Shown: piece after piece, positions 35,035 through 43,411 of the stretch
Numbering within the stretch: position 1 is the stretch's first letter
Layout: each line of letters opens with the position of its first letter
Program-made: the position numbers and the translations under genes
Source of the DNA: Lacihabitans sp. LS3-19
Lineage (GTDB): Bacteria > Bacteroidota > Bacteroidia > Cytophagales > Spirosomataceae
Assembly (NCBI RefSeq): GCF_024343575.1
Contig: NZ_RJUA01000127.1
Location: 248,001 to 312,000 of the forward strand
Length of the DNA stretch: 64,000 bases
Direction of reading: 5' to 3'
The notes under the pieces: generated by a model
The model's input: the letters and a program-made list of their open reading frames with translations, nothing else
Database searches by the model: none
What the model was told of the DNA's origin: nothing

Positions 35035-36627
35035 ATGTTAAAGAATAAATTAAATATAGGATTGTTCGCGTTGCTAATGCTTGTTGGCATGAGTTGTGAC
35101 AAAACGTTTGAAGAGTTAGAAGTAAACCCAAATAACCCTACAGCGGTACCCGCTTCATTGGTGGTGCAAGGAATAGAAGCTGATATGTATAACAATACAG
35201 GCCGTGCCTTTAGTGCAGAGATGCGTTGGAATCAGTTTTATCTTTCTAATTACAACTACTATGCTACAAACGAATATACTTGGACAGAAACTCCTAATCA
35301 TTTCTTGACACTTAAAAATGTCGTAAAAATGGAAGAAGAAGCTTTAAAAGCAGGAGCAGAAACTGTAAATCCTTACTCAGCTGTGGGTAAGTTTTTCAGA
35401 GCTTTCTTTTACGATCAAATGACCAAACGTGTGGGTGATTTGCCTTCGTCTGAAGCATTGCAAGGTATCGATAATTTGACGCCTAAATATGATACCCAAA
35501 AGGAAGTTTATGTACAAATATTGAAGTGGTTAGAAGAATCAAATGCTGATTTAACGTCTTTGATTACCAAAGGAAATCAGACTTTGGCTGGAGATTTTTA
35601 TTATGGTGGAGACTTAAGAAAATGGCAAAAAGCTGTTAACGCTTTTCAATTGAGAATTTTGATAAGCTTAAGCAAAAAAGAAGGAGATGCTGACTTAAAT
35701 ATCAAGTCTAAATTTGCTGCTATTGTAGCTAATCCTGCTAAATATCCTTTGTTTTCTGCTACTTCTGAAAGTCTTCAATTTGTATCAAACCAATACAATA
35801 AATATCCTTCTAATCCTGACAACTTTGGTTTTGATGCTACCCGTCAGAACATGTCTAAATCTTACATTGAAAGATTAGTAGAAAGTAAAGACCCACGTGT
35901 AATGATTACATGTGAGCCGGTTGGAGCTTTATTGAAAGCTGGTAAATTACCTTCAGATTTTACTTCTTTTGTAGGTGCAGAAGCAGGAGAAGATTTGGCC
36001 GATATGTCAGCAAAAGCTGGTAGTAACAATGGATCAGATTTTGCTCCGGGTCAATATTCGTTTCAAAACAGAAAACGGTATTATTCAAACTATGTAGGCG
36101 AAAGCACGTTTTTGGTTGGATATCCTGAGCAGTGTTTCAATATCGCCGAAGGATTTAACAGAGGTTGGGCTAGTGGAAATGCTGAGCAGTTTTACTTGAA
36201 CGGAATCAAAGCTTCACAAGAGTTTTATGGAATAAAAGACGGTGCAAATACCATGTATTATTCACAAACGGGAAGTAGAGATGCGGCAGATCAAAAGACA
36301 TATTCTATTGATTTTAATTTCAACGATTTTGCTGCCCAAGCCAATGTAAAATACGAAGCAGGCAATGCCGGTTTGGAGAAAATTCTTACCCAAAAATACT
36401 TAGCGTTTTTTATGAACTCTGGCATGGAGGCATATTTCAACTGGAGACGTACTGGCTTCCCAACTTTTTATAAAGGCGTAGGAACTGGTAACTCAGGAAG
36501 AATAGCCATGCGTTGGATTTATCCTTTGTCAGAAAGGACAACAAATACAGAAAACTACAAAGCAGCGATTGCAAGTCAATATGGTGGAAAAGATGACATC
36601 AATGATTTGATTTGGATGCTAAAATAA
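35035..36627 (+). CDS. SusD/RagB-family lipoprotein (SusD-like group 2)
   Basis: 530 aa. Lipobox 'LVGMSC' (Cys near 20), followed by the SusD_2 pattern 'CDKTFEELEVNPNNPTAVPAS', in two parts, with helices that carry the TPR-like scaffold and the C-terminal 'YFNWRRTGFPTFYKG' signature of the PF12771-type group. It captures ligand at the cell surface for the SusC partner. Ends at a hairpin terminator. Confidence 0.93.
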   Translation: MLKNKLNIGLFALLMLVGMSCDKTFEELEVNPNNPTAVPASLVVQGIEADMYNNTGRAFSAEMRWNQFYLSNYNYYATNEYTWTETPNHFLTLKNVVKMEEEALKAGAETVNPYSAVGKFFRAFFYDQMTKRVGDLPSSEALQGIDNLTPKYDTQKEVYVQILKWLEESNADLTSLITKGNQTLAGDFYYGGDLRKWQKAVNAFQLRILISLSKKEGDADLNIKSKFAAIVANPAKYPLFSATSESLQFVSNQYNKYPSNPDNFGFDATRQNMSKSYIERLVESKDPRVMITCEPVGALLKAGKLPSDFTSFVGAEAGEDLADMSAKAGSNNGSDFAPGQYSFQNRKRYYSNYVGESTFLVGYPEQCFNIAEGFNRGWASGNAEQFYLNGIKASQEFYGIKDGANTMYYSQTGSRDAADQKTYSIDFNFNDFAAQANVKYEAGNAGLEKILTQKYLAFFMNSGMEAYFNWRRTGFPTFYKGVGTGNSGRIAMRWIYPLSERTTNTENYKAAIASQYGGKDDINDLIWMLK

Positions 36628-36670
36628 GACATTCGTCATAGAATAATTAGGTTAAAAAGATTGATTGTAG

Positions 36671-36694
36671 AAAACGGAGTTATGCTCCGTTTTT
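36671..36694 (+). terminator. Terminator of the susCD operon
   Basis: Stem AAAACGGAG / CTCCGTTTT with a 5-nt loop (TTATG) and trailing T. Confidence 0.88.
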
Positions 36695-36750
36695 CTTATT
36701 TATATTATATTAATGTTGTCCGAAAAAAATAAGTAAAAATGGTTCCTTAT

Positions 36751-36905
36751 AACAGCCAGCACTGTCTGAACGCAATCAAAATTCTCTTACAAAAAAATTT
36801 CTTTTATTAACTTTAAATTCAGAGAATTTTGAGTGCGTGAGTTTGCTGGGTGCTGTTTTTTTTGCTTCGTTTTTTTTCGAAAAAAAATGAAGGCCCAGGT
36901 GGCAG
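36751..36905. repeat. Long inverted repeat element, MITE-like
   Basis: Arms CGCAATCAAAATTCTCT (36771-36787) and AGAGAATTTTGAGTGCG (36821-36837) pair at 16 of 17 positions around a 33-nt A/T loop. Outside them CAGCAC (36757-36762) pairs with GTGCTG (36850-36855). A second hairpin follows: CTTC-G-TTTTTTTT and AAAAAAAA-T-GAAG (36865-36892). The 400-bp gap between susD and the PhnZ-like gene holds no ORF other than this. It could be a non-autonomous mobile element or a structured RNA. Confidence 0.5.
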
Positions 36906-37031
36906 CCGACACAAAGTATTTAGGGAGGTATATTTCTCAAAATGTTAATAATACCTTTTGAATAATCAATTAAACTATATTTTTTGCTATAATATTTTTA
37001 AATCGGACCATTATATTTTTAATTCATAAAT

Positions 37032-37592
37032 ATGGAAACAAAAGAAACGATAATTGAAGAAATAGAAGCTCTTTTTACAGACAATGGAGAAGAAGAATAT
37101 TTTGGCGAAAAAGTAAGTCAATATGAGCATGCAGTACAAGCCATGCAATTTGCAATAGATGAAAATCAAGATATTGAAATGCAGATTGCAGGATTTTTAC
37201 ACGATATAGGGCACATGCTCCAAAGTACCAAGGCGGAAGAAATGGACATATATGGCCGTTTAGATCATGAAGAAGCTGCGGCTAATTGGTTAGCAGAAAG
37301 AGGATTCTCATTGAAAATACAGGTTGTGATAGAAAACCATGTAGCAGCTAAAAAGTATTTATGTTTCAGAAATCCCGAATATTTTGAGAAACTATCTGAT
37401 GCGAGTAAAAAAACTTTGGAATTCCAAGGAGGAATTATGGTAGAAGAAGAGGCTTTAGCATTCGAAACCAGTCCATACTTTGAAGAAAGCATCATGCTAA
37501 GAAGATGGGACGACCAAGCCAAAATACAAGATTACAAACCAATGGATTTGGAATATGCTTTATCAATTATTCGTAAATATTTAAATTCATGA
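37032..37592 (+). CDS. phnZ: PhnZ-type HD-domain mixed-valence diiron oxygenase (TIGR03276)
   Basis: 186 aa. PhnZ cleaves (R)-2-amino-1-hydroxyethylphosphonate to glycine and phosphate with O2. Every functional residue I know of is present, one position earlier than in the reference enzyme: Tyr23 and Glu26 in 'EYFGEKV' (substrate lid), iron ligands His33, His57-Asp58 ('FLHDIGH'), His79 ('LDHEEAA'), His103 ('ENHVAAKKYL') and Asp160 ('RRWDDQAK'). The typical 'LSDASKKTLEFQGG' also matches. The usual partner PhnY, which makes the hydroxylated substrate, is not in the window. The leader region shows a possible -7 (TACCTTTT at 36952-36959) but no clear phased boxes. Confidence 0.88.
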   Translation: METKETIIEEIEALFTDNGEEEYFGEKVSQYEHAVQAMQFAIDENQDIEMQIAGFLHDIGHMLQSTKAEEMDIYGRLDHEEAAANWLAERGFSLKIQVVIENHVAAKKYLCFRNPEYFEKLSDASKKTLEFQGGIMVEEEALAFETSPYFEESIMLRRWDDQAKIQDYKPMDLEYALSIIRKYLNS

Positions 37593-37696
37593 ATAAATAG
37601 AAATGTTAGATTAAAACTTTCATTTTTATCTGCTATATTTAAAAACTTAGGCAATTTAGAAAAATTACTATTTCATTAAAAACGACCTTTTCCAAA

Positions 37697-40459
37697 ATGA
37701 AAAAAATACTCCTATTCTTTATCCTGAGCAGTTCTGCGATTGCTCAAGTTCAATATGAAATAACTGCTCCTGCCGGCAATTTGCCTGCAAAAATCAATAA
37801 ATCTGGTACCAGTATATTACCAAACGGAAGATTGATAACGCCATTAGGCAAACAATACATGACCGCTCCTCACCCATTCGGACTTATTCTGAGTGACGAC
37901 GGTGATATGGCCATAACCTCAAATTCGGGAATCAACCCTTTCTCTATCAATATCATAAAAGGCTTGAATGGCACGAATCCCACCGTTAAACAAATCCCTG
38001 AAGGAGCAAGGACCGACAATGGCATTTTGGAAGCTTGTTTTATGGGATTGGCAGTAAACAAAGCCAAAACAATCGTTTATGTGGCTGGTGGGGTTACCAA
38101 TCAAATTCACCTTTTCAATCCAAACACGGGTAAAAAACTCGGCGTAATAGCCTGTGGAACTAAGAATTCTAAAGTAGACTATTCACATGGATATTTGGGT
38201 GACATGATTTTGTCCAAAGACGAAAAATTGCTTTTTGTGGCGGATCAACTCAATTTTAGAATTGGAATAATAGATGTAGCTACAAAAAAACTCATTGGAA
38301 ATATTCCTACTGGTCGATATCCTTTTGGCCTGACGCTTACGCCAGATCAAAAACATTTGGTAGTGGCCAATGTTGGGGTTTTTGAATACAGTCCGTTTAC
38401 AGATGTAGACCCGAAAGATTTAAAAAACACCGCTCACAAATGGATAGCGAGCACTTATGGCTCCAAAGAAATGAAAGAAGGAAAACCAGAAGAAGGAATA
38501 AACCCTTTAGGTGACCCAAACGTGGACCAAGCTTTTTCAGTTTGGGTTTATAATATTAGCAAATACACACAGAAGCTAAATATTGACCCTTTGAAAGATA
38601 TCAAAAAAATCAAAACTGGTTTTTTAGTAGGTGAAAAAATTGAGGACTTCGAAGCTGTAGGTGGAAGTAGTCCCAACTCAGTAATTGCCACAAACGATAA
38701 AGTTTTTGTATCTAATGGGAACAATGACTGCGTATCTGTTATCGATATTAAAACTGGGAATTTGATAAAAAACCTCATGCTAAATCCTGAACCAAGATTA
38801 GGGAATTTACGAGGTTTGATTCCGTTCGGTATTACGCTTTCTCCTGACCAATCTCGACTATATGTGGCATTGGCTGGAATAAATGCCGTTGCTGTAGTCG
38901 ATGCCAAAACTTTGGATATCAAAGGATACATTCCTACTGCGTGGTTTCCAAGCAAACTAAAAGTTAGCCCAAATGGCAAGACTTTGATAGTAGCCAATGC
39001 CAAAGGATTTGGTAGTGGGCCAAACGGCGGTAGCACTTTTAAAATCGGAGCGGAAGGCAGCTATATCGGCAGTTTGATGAAAGGCGTTGTTTCGGTTTTT
39101 GATATTCCTTCTGATGCCGAACTTAAAGTTTTGACGCAAAAGATTTTGGATAATAATTATAAATTCACGCCAATAGCTGAATATAAAAATCAAGCCGAAA
39201 AAGTAATTCCTAGCAAGCCTTTGGAAGGTTCAGAAAACATCAAACATATCGTATTTATATCTAAAGAGAACCGTACATATGACGAAGTTTTTGGTCAACT
39301 AAAATCAGGGAATGGGGAATCAGAAATGGCGAGATTTGGGATGAACAGAACAGTGAGAAACAGAGCTGGCGATAGTACTGTATTACATGCCGATGTGATG
39401 CCTAACCACTATGCTTTGGCGAATAGATTTGCCATTGCTGATAATTTTTTCTGTGATTCCGATGTTTCCGCTGATGGCCATAGATGGTTGGTAAATACCT
39501 ATCCGAACGAATGGGTAGAAACCAATACCGCGGCTTCTTATGGTGGTAGACGCGGCATGAAAGACTCCTCAAATGCACCTGGCAATTGGTCTATTTATGG
39601 CTCGGCAGGTAGTATATATCCTGAAGATTACAACGAAGGCGGTTCACTTTGGGACCACATGGATAGAAACAAAAAAGACTTGTTCAACTTCGGATTCGGT
39701 GTCGAAATGGCCGGAGCTTTTTCTGACAGCACCATGAAATATACAGGAGAATTGTACACCATAAACTATCCAATTTCTGCTCCACTTTACAACCAATCTT
39801 CTCGTACTTTCCCAACTTACAACATGGCTATTCCTGACCAGTTTAGAGCAGATGAATTCATAAGGGAGTTTAAAGAAAGATGGGGAAATGGCGGCTTGCC
39901 TTCTTTGATAACTTTGCAATTGCCAAATGATCACGGCTCAAAAGAAAGACCAAATGCTGGCTGGCCGTTTCAGGAAAGTTATATGGCAGATAATGATTTG
40001 GCTTTGGGTAGAACTATAGAGTTTTTGTCAAAAACACCCTACTGGAAAAACATGATGATAGTGGTAACAGAAGACGACCCACAAGGCGGTGTTGACCACG
40101 TTGATGCACATAGGAGTCTATTGATGGTGATGTCGCCATATACCAAGAAGAATTACGTTGGCAATCAACACTATAGCTTCGGCAGCATTTTCAAAACTTT
40201 CTGGAAAGTCTTTGGGATTCCTTATCTCAACCAATACGATGTAAGTGCTACAGATTTGAGCGATTTGTTTACCAACGAGCCAGATTTTTCTCCGTATAAT
40301 GCCCTAGCACCAGATATCAGAGTTTTTAATCCGCAAAAAGCTTTAGATCCATTTGATGAAAAATTTGACTGGAAAGCTTTTAATGAATCTGAAGAACTGG
40401 ATAGAACAGAAACCATGCAAAAGCGTCGAGCTGAAGACGATAAGCACGAAAAAAACTAA
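37697..40459 (+). CDS. YncE-type beta-propeller fused to a phosphoesterase (PF04185-like)
   Basis: 920 aa with a short signal peptide (to 'SAIAQ'). Residues about 60-480 are YVTN/YncE propeller repeats ('KTIVYVAGGVTNQIHLFNPNTGKKLG', 'RLYVALAGINAVAVVDAKTLD', split here). Residues about 510-900 are an alkaline-phosphatase-fold phosphoesterase with 'SKENRTYDEVFGQL', 'HADVMPNHYALAN', 'VTEDDPQGGVDHVDAHRS' and 'SPYTKK'. It is probably a periplasmic or surface phosphatase or phospholipase C. A paralog of the same layout lies at 54324-57059. It follows the PhnZ-like gene on the same strand. Confidence 0.88.
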   Translation: MKKILLFFILSSSAIAQVQYEITAPAGNLPAKINKSGTSILPNGRLITPLGKQYMTAPHPFGLILSDDGDMAITSNSGINPFSINIIKGLNGTNPTVKQIPEGARTDNGILEACFMGLAVNKAKTIVYVAGGVTNQIHLFNPNTGKKLGVIACGTKNSKVDYSHGYLGDMILSKDEKLLFVADQLNFRIGIIDVATKKLIGNIPTGRYPFGLTLTPDQKHLVVANVGVFEYSPFTDVDPKDLKNTAHKWIASTYGSKEMKEGKPEEGINPLGDPNVDQAFSVWVYNISKYTQKLNIDPLKDIKKIKTGFLVGEKIEDFEAVGGSSPNSVIATNDKVFVSNGNNDCVSVIDIKTGNLIKNLMLNPEPRLGNLRGLIPFGITLSPDQSRLYVALAGINAVAVVDAKTLDIKGYIPTAWFPSKLKVSPNGKTLIVANAKGFGSGPNGGSTFKIGAEGSYIGSLMKGVVSVFDIPSDAELKVLTQKILDNNYKFTPIAEYKNQAEKVIPSKPLEGSENIKHIVFISKENRTYDEVFGQLKSGNGESEMARFGMNRTVRNRAGDSTVLHADVMPNHYALANRFAIADNFFCDSDVSADGHRWLVNTYPNEWVETNTAASYGGRRGMKDSSNAPGNWSIYGSAGSIYPEDYNEGGSLWDHMDRNKKDLFNFGFGVEMAGAFSDSTMKYTGELYTINYPISAPLYNQSSRTFPTYNMAIPDQFRADEFIREFKERWGNGGLPSLITLQLPNDHGSKERPNAGWPFQESYMADNDLALGRTIEFLSKTPYWKNMMIVVTEDDPQGGVDHVDAHRSLLMVMSPYTKKNYVGNQHYSFGSIFKTFWKVFGIPYLNQYDVSATDLSDLFTNEPDFSPYNALAPDIRVFNPQKALDPFDEKFDWKAFNESEELDRTETMQKRRAEDDKHEKN

Positions 40460-40473
40460 AATACCTTAAATAC

Positions 40474-40504
40474 AAAAAGCCCAATCCGACGGATTGGGCT
40501 TTTT
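40474..40504. terminator. Bidirectional terminator
   Basis: Perfect stem AAAAAGCCCAATCC / GGATTGGGCTTTTT with a 3-nt loop (GAC), between two convergent genes. Confidence 0.95.
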
Positions 40505-40521
40505 GCTTTATTTTCACAAAA

Positions 40522-41073
40522 TCAATTTGTTGTTTTAGTTTCTGTGGCTTTAGCCGTAGCAGGTTTAGTTACAGCAGCTTTAGCAGCAACTGGCTTTTTA
40601 GCTGGAGTGGTTTTAGGTGCCGCAGGCTTAGCTGTAACAGTTTTGTTAACTACCGGCTTTGCAACAGTCGCTTTTGGAGCCACAGCTTTAGGTGTAGTAG
40701 TTTTAGGAGTAGCAACTTTGGTAATAACTGGCTTAACCGCAACAGGTTTAACCTCTACCGCTACTGCTTTTACCTCTTTTTTACCTTTTGCCTTTTTACC
40801 TTTTGCCTTATCCTCTTTACCCTTACTATCTTTCGCTTTTTTTGCTTCCTTTTTAGCTAGAGCTGCTGCTTCTTTTTTAGCTTTTTTCTCCATTTTCTTA
40901 GCTAACTTTTCAGCTTTTTTTGCAGCTTTTTTTCTATCTTCTACAACCTGATCAGCAATTTTCTGAGCTACACTTTTTACAGTCTTATCTATCTTTTTAC
41001 TTTTGTCTTCTTTGACTATCGACGCCAATGCCTCAATCAACTTGGTTTTGAGAGCTAATTTTTCTCCTTTCAT
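40522..41073 (-). CDS. Histone H1-like Lys/Ala/Pro-rich nucleoid protein
   Basis: 183 aa. A conserved N-terminal ~48 residues ('KTKLIEALASIVKEDKSKKI', 'DKTVKSVAQKIADQVVEDRKK') is followed by a coiled-coil-like Lys/Ala tract (about 49-100), then a disordered tail of short (A/V)KP(V/A)(V/A) and PK(T/A) repeats to the end. This matches the eukaryotic H1 C-terminus and bacterial histone-like proteins that compact DNA. The tail codons are varied, so the repeats are old. Single gene. Confidence 0.85.
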   Translation of the reverse strand: MKGEKLALKTKLIEALASIVKEDKSKKIDKTVKSVAQKIADQVVEDRKKAAKKAEKLAKKMEKKAKKEAAALAKKEAKKAKDSKGKEDKAKGKKAKGKKEVKAVAVEVKPVAVKPVITKVATPKTTTPKAVAPKATVAKPVVNKTVTAKPAAPKTTPAKKPVAAKAAVTKPATAKATETKTTN

Positions 41074-41214
41074 TCTTTTAAAATATTTATGATACTTAAT
41101 GAAAAGGCAATATTATAAAAAACTATTGTTAAGTCAATATTAAGTTTTTAAGCGGAGATGTACTTTTCTTTTTTATTCAAGAAAAAATGTGCATAAGTTT
41201 TTATGAAAAAAATC

Positions 41215-41829
41215 TCATGTATTTTTAAAAATTAAAGCCAATGCAGTGATTAAAAAAGCGATCCCAATAAACCGATTAATCACTTTTATACTTTTGATAT
41301 TAAGCCTCGAAGAAAACTTAGCAGCTAGTTTTATTTTGAATAGATCCATAGAAAAAGTTGTAAGGATAATAAATATCAGTAATATTAGTTTTCGTTCAGG
41401 ATTGCCAATATACTGACTTGAAAAAGCAGATATAATTCCGAACCAAAATATCAATACTCCAGGGTTTAGTCCATTTATCAAAATTCCCTTGGTAATATTT
41501 TTAAGTTTTTGATTTGAAGATTTATAATTTGTATTTTGCTCTTCCACTACCACTTTTTTAAGCAGAAGGTATATCCCATAAGCTAAAAGAAAAATGATTT
41601 TAAAACTTTGGGAATATTTTTCATAATACTCATTTTTTAGAATGATATCTGTGAATATTGATGCTAAAACAATATACAATAAATCACTGATTGCCACGCC
41701 CAAAGCTAGGTATTTAGCAACAGAAAACCCATTCTGAATAGACGCATTGACGATAGAAATAAAAACAGGGCCAATTAGAAAAGCCGAACCCAAGCCTATT
41801 AAAATTCCATTTGCTAACGTTTCAAACAT
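41215..41829 (-). CDS. LysE-family exporter
   Basis: 204 aa with six hydrophobic segments and the family features 'GLGSAFLIGPVF' near 12-24 and 'NGLNPGVLIFWFG' near 113-125. LysE proteins export amino acids or related small molecules. The ATG lies inside the 3' end of the GH3-like gene (8-bp overlap), so the two are translationally coupled; the exporter may remove the GH3 product. Confidence 0.85.
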   Translation of the reverse strand: MFETLANGILIGLGSAFLIGPVFISIVNASIQNGFSVAKYLALGVAISDLLYIVLASIFTDIILKNEYYEKYSQSFKIIFLLAYGIYLLLKKVVVEEQNTNYKSSNQKLKNITKGILINGLNPGVLIFWFGIISAFSSQYIGNPERKLILLIFIILTTFSMDLFKIKLAAKFSSRLNIKSIKVINRFIGIAFLITALALIFKNT

Positions 41830-43375
41830 TCACCAATCCAATAAACTGTTTCCAATCTTGCACTTGCCCATTTTTTAATACCCTCGGGAACTTTATCTGA
41901 CCTCCCATTTTACCTTTTGAGGCCAGCCAAGCATAAAAAATGGCTTCTGGCAATACCTCAACACTTATTTTTTTGATGGCATGCAGCCTTTCTGTTTTAT
42001 AATCGTCATTTAGGGTTTTAAGGGCAGCGTCAAGTTTTTTGGCAAAGATTTTTTTATCAATTTTATCGTTTGAGCCTATATACCATTCGTGTGCAAAAAG
42101 GGAATCCTGCGAAACACCCAAAACAGTAAATTCTTTTACGCAAACGTTCATTTCGGCTACTACAATATTAATCGCTGTGTTCATGTTTTCGACAGAAAGA
42201 TGCTCCCCACAAAGGCTCAAAAAATGCTTGGTTCTACCTGTGATTTTTATTTCGCATTTTTTTGCATGCGTAAATTTAATCGTGTCACCCAAAAGATATC
42301 TCCACGCTCCTGCACAAGTAGAAATGAGCATCGCGTAGTCAATATTTTCTTTTACTTCATCAATAATATAGGTCTGTGCATTTTCTTTCAGATTACCGTC
42401 TTCATCGAAATTCTGACTATTGAAGGGAACAAATTCATAAAATACGCCTCCATTAAGCACCAATTTCATACTATCGGAGTTTTGGTTTTCTTGGTAAGCG
42501 AAAAAACCTTCTGATGCCAAATAGGTTTCTATGTATTTTATGGGTTTTCCAAGCAGTTTTTCGAAGCTTTTTTTGTAAGGTTCAAAAGCTACTCCTCCAT
42601 GACAAAACCCAGCTAAATTTGGCCAAATATCATGGATGTTTTTAAGCTCATAATGTGCAATGATTTTTTCCATCATTATCTGTATCCATGCTGGCACACC
42701 TGCAATGTATCCAATATCCCACTTGTGAGCTTCTTTTACTATTCTATCTAGTTTTACGCTCCAATCTTGCTCTTTGGCTATTTTATTGCCTGGTTTGTAG
42801 TGAGACTTCATCCAAAACGGCAAATTGGATGTAGTGATACCGCTCAGGTCCCCTTCCAAATGTTTTTTTGATTTTACTAGCTGGGTACTTCCACCTAGCA
42901 TCAAAATACTCTTTTCAAAATCAGAAGCTTTGAAGTCGAAATTCTTCAAGTCCAATATTTGCTTTACCCCTGTTTTTTTTATAGCTTTTAACTGGTCTTT
43001 TGTTACAGGTATATATTTACTTGGAGCACCAGAAGTCCCAGAACTCAATGCATAATATTTTACTTTTCCGGGCCAAGTTATATCTCTTTGGTCGTCATGA
43101 GTAAGACTCCACCAATCGGCATACATTTTGTTGTAATCAAAGCAAGGCACTTCGTTTTTAAAGGCCAAATAAAACTCCTTGGTATTTCTCGGTTTTTGAA
43201 ATACTCTTCGATGTTTTAAGATTTGCTCAAATCTATAATATTTGCCAAATCGTGATTCTTTGGCTTTATTCATCAGTTTTTTAAGCTCTTTGAGTTGTTG
43301 TTGTAATGGTGTTTTTTTTGAGGGAGTTTTTTTTATTTTTATGCCTTTCAGAATAATTTCGCCTAACAAAGCCAT
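41822..43375 (-). CDS. GH3-family acyl-acid amido synthetase-like protein
   Basis: 517 aa, the length of plant GH3 enzymes, which join a carboxylic acid to an amino acid through an adenylate. The ATP motif I is 'YALSSGTSGAPSKYIPVT' (near 102-120), the middle has 'GGVAFEPYKKSFEKLLG' and 'YLASEGFFAYQ', and 'YRLLGDTIKF'-type motif III appears as 'WRYLLGDTIKFT'. The bacterial substrate is unknown. It sits between a glycosyltransferase and a LysE exporter on the same strand. Confidence 0.88.
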   Translation of the reverse strand: MALLGEIILKGIKIKKTPSKKTPLQQQLKELKKLMNKAKESRFGKYYRFEQILKHRRVFQKPRNTKEFYLAFKNEVPCFDYNKMYADWWSLTHDDQRDITWPGKVKYYALSSGTSGAPSKYIPVTKDQLKAIKKTGVKQILDLKNFDFKASDFEKSILMLGGSTQLVKSKKHLEGDLSGITTSNLPFWMKSHYKPGNKIAKEQDWSVKLDRIVKEAHKWDIGYIAGVPAWIQIMMEKIIAHYELKNIHDIWPNLAGFCHGGVAFEPYKKSFEKLLGKPIKYIETYLASEGFFAYQENQNSDSMKLVLNGGVFYEFVPFNSQNFDEDGNLKENAQTYIIDEVKENIDYAMLISTCAGAWRYLLGDTIKFTHAKKCEIKITGRTKHFLSLCGEHLSVENMNTAINIVVAEMNVCVKEFTVLGVSQDSLFAHEWYIGSNDKIDKKIFAKKLDAALKTLNDDYKTERLHAIKKISVEVLPEAIFYAWLASKGKMGGQIKFPRVLKNGQVQDWKQFIGLVNV

Positions 43376-43411
43376 AGGTTTTTCATTAAAATAGTAATAG
43401 AGCGTTTTCTT

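Noticed and set aside
40544-40951. 135-codon plus-strand ORF
   Set aside because: Antisense of the Lys/Ala-rich H1-like tail, which automatically gives a hydrophobic reading.
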